A stretch of 64,000 nt of DNA from Yersinia kristensenii (GTDB taxonomy: Bacteria > Pseudomonadota > Gammaproteobacteria > Enterobacterales > Enterobacteriaceae): the NCBI RefSeq assembly GCF_900460525.1, contig NZ_UHIY01000001.1, positions 2,666,001 to 2,730,000 of the forward strand. Direction: 5' to 3'. Shown here one piece after another: positions 50,452 to 57,631 of the stretch. Under the pieces are notes generated by a model. The model saw only the letters and a program-made list of their open reading frames with translations. It searched no databases and was not told the DNA's origin. Numbering within the stretch: the stretch's first letter is position 1; each line of letters starts with the position of its first letter. A program made the position numbers and the translations under genes.

Positions 50452-52056
50452 ATGAGTTTATCTAATTGGCGTATAGGCTATCGATTAGGCGGTGGTTTTG
50501 CCTTTTTGGTTCTGATGCTATTTATCGTCAGTCTGCTTGCCATCAGCAAATTATCAGGCTTCCAACAAAGCGCCAGCGATATTGTCGAAGAAGTTTATCC
50601 ACAAACAGTTGATGCTAATGCACTGATCGATGCTGTAAACAGTGCGCTGGTGGCATATCAGCGATTATTGTTAGTCACCGATGAGGCTCAGGAGAAAAAA
50701 ACCATCGATATGATTGCGGACCTACGCAAAGATATCAGCACCAAGCTAGCCGATTTAGAGGCGGGCGTTCAAGATAGTAAATCTAAAGATGTACTGCGCG
50801 AGATACAAAACTCGCGGACTGATTTTTTAACCTCGGGAGATAAAATTCTCAGTTTGGTTTTGGCGGGTAATCGAGAAGCTGCTGTTACTGAATTCACCGA
50901 TAATATGAATATTACTCAGGCCCAATATCGTGAGCATGTGCGCCAATTAGTGGCGTATCAGGATCAGATAATGGCAGATTCGGTTGATAGCATGGCAAAA
51001 GTCTATACGAGCACCCGTAACCTGCTATTGGCGATTTTGCTGACCAGTGCTGTAGCCGGTCTGCTGATTGCTTGGGCTATCACCCGCAGTGTGACTCAGC
51101 CAATTCAACAAGCATTGGACATTGCCAATAAGGTTGCACAGGGTGATTTGACTTCCAGCATCGTGACTAACCGAAAAGATGAGGCTGGGCTGCTGTTACA
51201 GTCGCTTGACCATATGAATACCAGCTTGCGCCAGATTGTCAGCAAAGTTCGTGATGGGGCTGAAACCATTTCTACTGCGGCATCGCAAATTGCGGCAGGT
51301 AATCAGGATCTTTCGGCCCGCACCGAGGAGCAGGCCAGTTCGCTGGAACAAACGGCATCCTCCATGGAACAGCTGACATCAACTATTAAAAACACCGCAG
51401 ATAACACCCATCAGGCCACGTCGATTGCCAATAAAGCATCAGAAACGGCGAAACATAGCGGCGAAGTCATGGGCTCGGTGACCCAGAAAATGCGGGGTAT
51501 TCGGGACTCTTCACAACGTATGTCTGAAATTATTGGCGTGATTGATGGTATCGCTTTCCAAACCAATATTCTGGCATTAAATGCGGCGGTAGAAGCGGCC
51601 CGTGCCGGCGAACAAGGGCGCGGGTTTGCCGTAGTGGCCAGTGAAGTGCGATCCCTGGCTCAGCGAAGTGCGACGGCAGCGAAAGAAATTAAAACCCTAA
51701 TTGATAATTCGGTGGATAAAATTCAGGACGGCATGAGGTTGGTGGATAGCGCTGAAGAAACATTAACCGAATTAGTCGGCAATGTGCAGGATGTGAATAG
51801 CATTATTGGTGAGATTTCACAGGCCAGCCGCGAGCAAAGTGACGGTATCAACCAGATTAATTTAGCTGTTGGGCAAATTGACACCACAACCCAGCAAAAT
51901 GCTGCATTAGTTGAAGAGTCTGCCGCTGCCGCACTTTCTTTGCAGGCTCAGGCATCAACACTGACCGAAACCGTCAGCGCGTTTAAATTGCACTCTACGG
52001 GTTCCGATGACAGTCGCGAATTGGCGAATGCGGCATTTCTCGTGACGGAACGATAA
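50452..52056 (+). CDS. Methyl-accepting chemotaxis protein without pentapeptide tail
   Basis: Chemoreceptor of 534 residues. Membrane helix 1 at about 12-32, a four-helix-bundle (4HB_MCP-type) periplasmic sensor (about 35-185), membrane helix 2 at about 190-210, HAMP (about 211-263), and the conserved signalling coiled coil with hairpin tip. The C-terminus ends F-L-V-T-E-R, so it lacks the CheR/CheB-binding pentapeptide and probably depends on other receptors for methylation. Sensor half unlike that of the receptor at 46708, so this is not a recent tandem copy. AAGGA precedes the ATG. Ligand unknown. Confidence 0.93.
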   Translation: MSLSNWRIGYRLGGGFAFLVLMLFIVSLLAISKLSGFQQSASDIVEEVYPQTVDANALIDAVNSALVAYQRLLLVTDEAQEKKTIDMIADLRKDISTKLADLEAGVQDSKSKDVLREIQNSRTDFLTSGDKILSLVLAGNREAAVTEFTDNMNITQAQYREHVRQLVAYQDQIMADSVDSMAKVYTSTRNLLLAILLTSAVAGLLIAWAITRSVTQPIQQALDIANKVAQGDLTSSIVTNRKDEAGLLLQSLDHMNTSLRQIVSKVRDGAETISTAASQIAAGNQDLSARTEEQASSLEQTASSMEQLTSTIKNTADNTHQATSIANKASETAKHSGEVMGSVTQKMRGIRDSSQRMSEIIGVIDGIAFQTNILALNAAVEAARAGEQGRGFAVVASEVRSLAQRSATAAKEIKTLIDNSVDKIQDGMRLVDSAEETLTELVGNVQDVNSIIGEISQASREQSDGINQINLAVGQIDTTTQQNAALVEESAAAALSLQAQASTLTETVSAFKLHSTGSDDSRELANAAFLVTER

Positions 52057-52447
52057 GGATACCGTGAGAGGAATTGGCTTACCGAGCCAATATATATAAA
52101 AGGTGATCGCTCAGGCGGTCACCGAACCGATATTAAAGCTACTTACCACGATCCGCCTGTTGTGGATTGGCATACTCTATTTTTTTGCCGCTGTCCGGAT
52201 GCGCATAAATACCCCTCTGCTGTTTAATTACCTATCTAATCATGCTGTTTAGTGATCCAATCACATTGGTGACAATTTAAAGTCATTGAGGGGAAAGTTG
52301 GATGCCCCCCTAGAGTCTGTTAATCTAACGGAAAGTGGTGAAGTATCGTAAAACCAGATGGTTGAAAAATGTAGAACAACATTAAATTTTTCATGAACTG
52401 TCATAAAAAATATATAAAAATCAATTGAATTATTGTTTTGGATAAAG
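52057..52447. other. 391-bp region between chemoreceptor 2 and seqA
   Basis: Holds a hairpin after the receptor gene, a short minus-strand reading frame (52139-52231, described under findings) and the AT-rich seqA promoter region. No complete gene. Confidence 0.6.
52102..52123 (+). terminator. Hairpin after chemoreceptor gene 2
   Basis: A 9-bp stem with one T-G pair (52102-52110 with 52115-52123, 4-nt loop), 45 bp after the stop. No T-run follows. Confidence 0.5.
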
Positions 52448-52990
52448 ATGAAAACTATTGAACTCGACGAAGAGCTTTATCGCTATATCGCCAGCCATAC
52501 GCAACACATTGGTGAGAGCGCGTCCGATATTTTGCGGCGCATGTTGAAGTTTACGGCCGGTCAGCCGATACCCAGCTTATCTACTCATAACTTATCAGCC
52601 AATAATGACGTAGCCAAAATAGCGCCAGCTTCAGCGCCACGGGATCGCGTGCGCGCCGTCCGGGAATTGCTGCTGTCCGATGAGTATGCTGAGCAAAATA
52701 GGGCGGTTAACCGCTTTATGTTAGTGCTATCAACACTTTATACCTTGGATGCTCAGGCATTTGCCGAGGCGACAGAATCTTTACATGGCCGTACCCGAGT
52801 TTATTTTGCTGGTGACCAACAGACTTTGTTGCAAAACGGGACACACACCAAACCCAAACATGTCCCTGGTACGCCATACTGGGTAATTACCAATACCAAT
52901 ACCGAGCGTAAACGCAGTATGGTGCAACATATCATGCTGACCATGCAGTTCCCGCCAGATTTGACTGATAAAGTGTGCGGGACAATCTAA
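52448..52990 (+). CDS. seqA: Negative modulator of replication initiation SeqA
   Basis: Binds hemimethylated GATC sites and sequesters oriC and the dnaA promoter. N-terminal oligomerisation domain (M-K-T-I-E-L-D-E-E-L-Y-R-Y-I-A, residues 1-35), a variable linker, and a C-terminal DNA-binding domain (about 65-180, with R-T-R-V-Y-F near residue 115 and T-N-T-N-T-E-R-K near 150). 180 residues. ATG at 52448 is used; GGA lies eight bases upstream. Upstream of pgm as in E. coli. Confidence 0.96.
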   Translation: MKTIELDEELYRYIASHTQHIGESASDILRRMLKFTAGQPIPSLSTHNLSANNDVAKIAPASAPRDRVRAVRELLLSDEYAEQNRAVNRFMLVLSTLYTLDAQAFAEATESLHGRTRVYFAGDQQTLLQNGTHTKPKHVPGTPYWVITNTNTERKRSMVQHIMLTMQFPPDLTDKVCGTI

Positions 52991-53003
52991 TTTCGTTGAA
53001 ACA

Positions 53004-53060
53004 ATACCCAAATAACTTGGAGTTGCAGCTAACAATCCTGCGATTTCAAGTATGAAGGGG
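53004..53060. repeat. Internally deleted ERIC element before pgm
   Basis: Begins ATACCCAAATAACTTGGAGT followed by TGCAGCTA and ends CCTGCGATTTCAAGTATGAA followed by GGGG, the two ends of Yersinia-type ERIC elements, with most of the 127-bp centre missing. The right end supplies the G-rich stretch close to the pgm ribosome-binding site. Confidence 0.65.
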
Positions 53061-53078
53061 AGATAGGGAGTAGTGACT

Positions 53079-54719
53079 GTGGCTAATCACCCTCGTGCTG
53101 GGCAAGCTGCTCAGCAAAGCGATTTGATTAATGTTGCTCAGTTGACGTCGCAATATTATGTATTGCAACCTGATGCTGAAAATCAGGAACATGCAGTCAG
53201 GTTTGGGACGTCGGGCCATCGTGGCAGTTCATTGCGTCACAGTTTTAATGAAGCGCATATTTTGGCCATCGCGCAGGCGATTGCTGAAGTTCGCCATCAG
53301 CACGGCATTACTGGCCCATGTTATGTGGGTAAAGATACCCATGCGCTGTCTGAGCCCGCTTTTATTTCGGTGCTGGAAGTGCTGACGGCGAATGGTGTCG
53401 ATGTTGTGGTGCAGCAAGATAATGGCTTCACTCCTACCCCGGCCATTTCTCACGCCATTCTTTGCTATAACGCGCAGGGTAAAAATTTGGCCGATGGCAT
53501 TGTCATTACGCCATCTCATAACCCTCCTGAAGATGGCGGCATCAAGTACAACCCACCGAATGGCGGCCCGGCTGATACCAATCTGACCTCGGTGATAGAA
53601 AAACGCGCCAATCAGTTACTCAGTCTGAAATTAGAGGGTGTCAAACGCCAAACGCTGGATAAAGCCTGGCACGGCAATCATCTGTGTGAGCAGGATTTGA
53701 TTCAGCCGTATGTAGAAGGTTTAGTCGATGTTGTTGATATTCCAGCCATTCAACAGGCTGGTCTGAAATTAGGTGTTGATCCGCTCGGCGGTTCAGGTAT
53801 TGCCTACTGGCAGCGTATTGGCGAGCATTATAAGTTAGATCTGACGTTAGTGAATGATTCTATCGATCAGACTTTCCGCTTTATGCATCTGGATCATGAT
53901 GGTGTGATCCGCATGGATTGCTCATCAGAATATGCGATGGCGGGCTTGCTGGCTCTACGTGATAAATTCGATTTAGCCTTTGCTAATGATCCCGATTATG
54001 ACCGCCACGGTATTGTGACGCCCGTTGGTTTGATGAACCCGAACCATTATTTAGCCGTATCAATCAATTATCTGTTCCAGCACCGTCCACAATGGGGCGC
54101 AGATGTGGCGGTGGGTAAGACGCTGGTATCCAGTGCGATGATTGATAGAGTGGTAGCTGATTTGGGCCGTAAGCTGGTGGAAGTCCCGGTCGGTTTCAAA
54201 TGGTTTGTTGAGGGTTTACACGACGGCAGCTTTGGATTTGGTGGTGAAGAGAGCGCCGGGGCATCTTTCCTGCGCTTTAATGGCAAACCTTGGTCGACGG
54301 ATAAAGACGGCATTATCATGTGCTTGCTGGCGGCTGAGATCACCGCGGTTACCGGTAAAAATCCACAGCACCATTATGATGATTTAGCGAAACGCTTTGG
54401 CGCGCCAAGCTATAACCGTATTCAAGCCCCAGCAACCCAGGCACAGAAAAACGCATTGTCCAAGTTGTCACCAGAAATGGTGAAAGCCAGCACGCTGGCT
54501 GGTGACCCCATCACTGCCCGCCTGACGGCTGCTCCGGGTAATGGCGCATCCATTGGCGGGTTGAAAGTGATGACTGACAACGGCTGGTTTGCTGCGCGCC
54601 CATCGGGTACCGAAGATGCCTACAAGATTTACTGTGAAAGCTTCTTAGGCGCGGAGCATCGCGAAAAGATAGAGCAGGAAGCGGTCGATATTGTTAGTGC
54701 AGTATTAGCCGGTAAATAG
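53079..54719 (+). CDS. pgm: Phosphoglucomutase (alpha-D-glucose phosphate-specific)
   Basis: Interconverts glucose-1- and glucose-6-phosphate, feeding UDP-glucose and osmoregulated glucan synthesis. Catalytic phosphoserine in T-P-S-H-N-P-P near residue 146, metal loop D-P-D-Y-D-R-H near residue 306, sugar-binding G-E-E-S-A-G near residue 390, and phosphate-binding R-P-S-G-T-E-D near residue 506. GTG at 53079 gives 546 residues, exactly the E. coli length (M-A-N-H-P-R-A-G-Q against M-A-I-H-N-R-A-G-Q), with GGGAG eight bases upstream. The GTG at 53073 is too close to that site. Confidence 0.94.
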   Translation: MANHPRAGQAAQQSDLINVAQLTSQYYVLQPDAENQEHAVRFGTSGHRGSSLRHSFNEAHILAIAQAIAEVRHQHGITGPCYVGKDTHALSEPAFISVLEVLTANGVDVVVQQDNGFTPTPAISHAILCYNAQGKNLADGIVITPSHNPPEDGGIKYNPPNGGPADTNLTSVIEKRANQLLSLKLEGVKRQTLDKAWHGNHLCEQDLIQPYVEGLVDVVDIPAIQQAGLKLGVDPLGGSGIAYWQRIGEHYKLDLTLVNDSIDQTFRFMHLDHDGVIRMDCSSEYAMAGLLALRDKFDLAFANDPDYDRHGIVTPVGLMNPNHYLAVSINYLFQHRPQWGADVAVGKTLVSSAMIDRVVADLGRKLVEVPVGFKWFVEGLHDGSFGFGGEESAGASFLRFNGKPWSTDKDGIIMCLLAAEITAVTGKNPQHHYDDLAKRFGAPSYNRIQAPATQAQKNALSKLSPEMVKASTLAGDPITARLTAAPGNGASIGGLKVMTDNGWFAARPSGTEDAYKIYCESFLGAEHREKIEQEAVDIVSAVLAGK

Positions 54720-54732
54720 CCATTACAGGTAA

Positions 54733-54758
54733 GAAATAGCGCCGGTTGGCGCTATTTC
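54733..54758 (+). terminator. Terminator hairpin of pgm
   Basis: An 11-bp perfect stem (54733-54743 with 54748-54758, GGTT loop), 13 bp after the pgm stop. No T-run beyond the stem's own TTTC. Confidence 0.6.
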
Positions 54759-54773
54759 GCCAACACCCATATA

Positions 54774-54806
54774 AGCAAAAAAACAACGGCGATACTCGCT
54801 GTTGTT
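54774..54806 (-). terminator. Rho-independent terminator of the RTX-repeat gene
   Basis: An 11-bp stem with one G-T pair (54782-54792 with 54796-54806), overlapping the stop codon of the minus-strand gene and followed on that strand by TTTTTTTGC. Confidence 0.85.
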
Positions 54807-56262
54807 AATATTCTACAGTGACCAAACCGCCAGAAAAACTATCCATCGGTATTGGGGATTTTAAATATTTTATATTGGATTGATAGGCTTCTTTGGGAGC
54901 AAAAGAAGAGAGCGCCTGAGTAATATAAGTTATGTCAGGCAAGTTATCACCAAAATAGAAAGATTTTTCTTCATACATTTCTCGCAATGCATTATTCTTC
55001 TCAATAAGTACATTAGTCAGGTTTCCCCTTGTTATTTGTTCAAAATCAGGTGTTTTTTCACAAAAAACATCAGAGAGTTCAGTTTGATAAGAATCACCAA
55101 AATCTTTTATCTTGCTCAATGCAGCCATTAATTTTTCAGAATCTCCATTGTATTTTTTCACTATATTATTAATCATTACTGCATGAATTTTTTTATCAGA
55201 CTCACTGCCATGACTAAGATACGATTTCGTCTGTAAGTTTTTAACTTTATAGCCATCTGGGGCATATTGATCTTTGATAATAATGACCAGATTATTAGGA
55301 TGATCTTCAGTGCTCGATAGTATCAGGTGATTGCCATAACGCGTGAATTTGAGCTGATGGAAAAAATAATCATCAATACTGATTGTATTTTCTTCACCAC
55401 CGTATTCTACTATCATGTTGATACCATCATAAGCGGAGAAAACATATAAATCATTACCGGTTCCTCCGGCTAAATAATCGTTATTCTTCCCGCCTTCGAT
55501 ACGATCATTACCTTTCCCGCCAAATATTTTATCATTACCCCGCCAACTACTTTCACTGGCAAAACAGGCAAAGGCATCCGCATCGCCATGTAACTCATCA
55601 TCACCCTCACCACCATCAAGAAAGTCATCACCCGCGCCGCCAGCCAGCCCATCATTACCTTCACCGCCAATCAAAACGTCATTTCCACCTTGACCAAACA
55701 GCGAATCAAAAGAGTCATAACCCATAATAAGATCGTTGCCATCCCCACCCGCTAAGTTGTCATTTTTATCGCCACCCATAATAGTATTATTCCCCTCACC
55801 ACCGGTGACCTCATTCCTTATATATTTATGCCCTGAGAAATTGTCATTTCCAGTTAGGTGAAATCTATTTGATGGCAGAGTATTAGTGATTAGATGGTAT
55901 GCGGATTTATATTTTATATCTTTTCTAATGAGCAAGAGATCTTTGCTAGGACCATCGTAAAAATCTTTTCTTTTCTTGGTTTCCTTTAGCGTTAAGAATA
56001 ACTCATTTTTTATTCCATTTTTGTCACGCAAAATGACAGATTTAACAATTAAGTTTCCATTTTCAATTACGTGGTAAGTTTTGCTGAAAAAATAATTATC
56101 ATCGGCAATTATAATGACTTTAAGTTTTGAGTCTGCATATTGGAAAAATACTTTGTCAGGCGATATATCGTCTAAAAAAATAGATTTCATTTCTCCATTA
56201 ACTATCAATATACCTGTAATCGGAGTTGTTCTGGTTTTTTTGTTACTTTTTTTAGTACTCAA
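54805..56262 (-). CDS. RTX (hemolysin-type calcium-binding repeat) protein, function unknown
   Basis: 485 residues, no N-terminal signal peptide. Residues 1-150 are a beta-rich region of unknown type; about 154-275 hold some 12 glycine/aspartate nonapeptides (G-G-x-G-x-D-x-L-x), which bind calcium and fold on secretion in type I exported proteins. The repeats are broken near residues 227-241 by an insert containing a cysteine, unusual in RTX proteins. Residues 276-485 are mixed helix/strand. Start is TTG at 56262 with AAGGA seven bases upstream; there is no ATG before residue 25. Far AT-richer than neighbours (17 G+C in 60 at 55861-55920). No type I exporter genes nearby. Looks horizontally acquired. 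Confidence 0.8.
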   Translation of the reverse strand: MSTKKSNKKTRTTPITGILIVNGEMKSIFLDDISPDKVFFQYADSKLKVIIIADDNYFFSKTYHVIENGNLIVKSVILRDKNGIKNELFLTLKETKKRKDFYDGPSKDLLLIRKDIKYKSAYHLITNTLPSNRFHLTGNDNFSGHKYIRNEVTGGEGNNTIMGGDKNDNLAGGDGNDLIMGYDSFDSLFGQGGNDVLIGGEGNDGLAGGAGDDFLDGGEGDDELHGDADAFACFASESSWRGNDKIFGGKGNDRIEGGKNNDYLAGGTGNDLYVFSAYDGINMIVEYGGEENTISIDDYFFHQLKFTRYGNHLILSSTEDHPNNLVIIIKDQYAPDGYKVKNLQTKSYLSHGSESDKKIHAVMINNIVKKYNGDSEKLMAALSKIKDFGDSYQTELSDVFCEKTPDFEQITRGNLTNVLIEKNNALREMYEEKSFYFGDNLPDITYITQALSSFAPKEAYQSNIKYLKSPIPMDSFSGGLVTVEY

Positions 56263-56347
56263 AATAGTTTCCTTTTTTATATGTTATTGATCATCCTTCT
56301 ATTGGATTCTAAAAAATAAATAATTTCAAATAAAGTTAAATAACATT

Positions 56348-56374
56348 ATTATTTATTATTTATTATTTATTATT
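56348..56374. repeat. Heptamer tandem repeat upstream of the RTX gene
   Basis: Unit ATTATTT in almost four copies (56348-56354, 56355-56361, 56362-56368, 56369-56374). It lies 86-112 bp before the TTG start, where promoter elements may be. Confidence 0.85.
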
Positions 56375-56419
56375 GGTTATTTAATTAAACAGGATAATGA
56401 ACTTGATTTTTTATGCAAA

Positions 56420-56848
56420 TTACCCCAATGCTACCATCAATGCGCCCGCTGTAATCAGTGCCACACCGAGTCCGGCCACTAATGAAATTTTTTCGCCAAA
56501 TAGAATAAAAGCCAGAATCACGGCGAAGACTACGCTGAGTTTATCAATCGGCGCCACTTGTGAGACATTACCATTTTTGATTGCCATAAAATAGAATAGC
56601 CAGGATAACGCCCCTGCGACACCACTGAGTACCACAAAAAGTAGCGCTTTTTTATCCGCCAATACCGTGCCGACCAGATTAAATTTGCCCTGAACCACCA
56701 CCACTCCGACCAAAAATAATGCCATCACTACAGCACGTACGGCGGTGGCGGTATTGGCATCCAAATGCTGTAGACCGATTTTACCGAAGATAGCCACTAA
56801 AGATGCTGAAACGGCGGATAGCAGGGCGTAAATTAACCAAGTGCTCAT
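56420..56848 (-). CDS. Half-size EamA-type (drug/metabolite superfamily) transporter
   Basis: 142 residues with five likely membrane helices: about 3-20, 35-52, 68-90, 97-115 and 122-140. One EamA domain, including G-N-V-S-Q-V-A-P-I-D-K-L-S near residues 93-105 and F-G-E-K near 117, typical of the family. Most EamA transporters carry two such domains; single ones are thought to work as dimers. Substrate unknown. Gene content here (with the RTX gene) differs from E. coli, which has potE-speF. Confidence 0.82.
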   Translation of the reverse strand: MSTWLIYALLSAVSASLVAIFGKIGLQHLDANTATAVRAVVMALFLVGVVVVQGKFNLVGTVLADKKALLFVVLSGVAGALSWLFYFMAIKNGNVSQVAPIDKLSVVFAVILAFILFGEKISLVAGLGVALITAGALMVALG

Positions 56849-56941
56849 AATGAATAAGACCTATTATCATCAAAAATCTGATGCTACGCCGTTAGATTTA
56901 TTTTTCATAGCCTTAAGAGGAGTTTTATGACTAATAAACCG

Positions 56942-57631
56942 TTACGGAATAAAGCGATAACCCACCCCCGTTTCTGTTAATAAATGTTTAGGGCGGGTAG
57001 GGTCGGTTTCTAATTTTTGACGCAAGTGGCCCATATAAATGCGCAGATAATGGCTGTGCTCGACATAATTTGGCCCCCAAACTTGGTTGAGTAACTGGCG
57101 TTGGGTAATGACTTTACCGGTATTCGCCAATAATGCTGAAAGTAAACGAAACTCAATTGGGGTTAGGTGGAGGTCAATACCGGCGCGGGTGACTTGGCGA
57201 TTAATCAAATCCACGCTGATATCTGAAAAATTGACCAGCGGGCTTTCCTGGCTGCCTCCACTGTGGCGGCGTAAAGCCACCCGCACTCGTGCCAGTAATT
57301 CACTGATACCAAAGGGTTTACTGAGATAGTCATCAGCACCAGCATCCAGTGCCGCCACTTTGTCTTCTTCGCTGCTGCGGGCCGATAACACAATAATCGG
57401 GATGGCGCTCCACTGACGTAAATCCTGAATATAGGTTAAACCGTCACCATCCGGCAGGCCCAAATCTAAAATAATGAGATCGGGTTTACGGGTTCCGGCT
57501 TCAATCAGGCCGCGTTGTAGAGTTTCACTTTCAAATACGCGCCAGCCCTCACCCTCCAGCGCAATACGAACAAAGCGCCGGATCTCTTTTTCATCTTCAA
57601 CGATCAGGATGTTAGTCGGGGATATCGTCAC
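56942..57631 (-). CDS. kdpE: KDP operon transcriptional response regulator
   Basis: OmpR/PhoB-type regulator that activates kdpFABC under potassium limitation. Receiver domain with E-D-E near residues 12-14 and phospho-acceptor Asp56 in I-I-L-D-L-G-L-P-D; C-terminal winged helix (about 130-225). 229 residues. Start is GTG at 57631, overlapping the kdpD stop by four bases (GTGA), so it is translationally coupled to its kinase. Confidence 0.96.
   Translation of the reverse strand: MTISPTNILIVEDEKEIRRFVRIALEGEGWRVFESETLQRGLIEAGTRKPDLIILDLGLPDGDGLTYIQDLRQWSAIPIIVLSARSSEEDKVAALDAGADDYLSKPFGISELLARVRVALRRHSGGSQESPLVNFSDISVDLINRQVTRAGIDLHLTPIEFRLLSALLANTGKVITQRQLLNQVWGPNYVEHSHYLRIYMGHLRQKLETDPTRPKHLLTETGVGYRFIP

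Noticed and set aside
52448..54719. Frameshifted or broken backbone gene
   Set aside because: seqA and pgm, like the other complete core genes in the window, are full length against their known families; apparent length differences resolve with corrected start codons.
56397..56594. 65-codon plus-strand frame opposite the EamA gene
   Set aside because: Antisense shadow of a gene with clear membrane-protein character.
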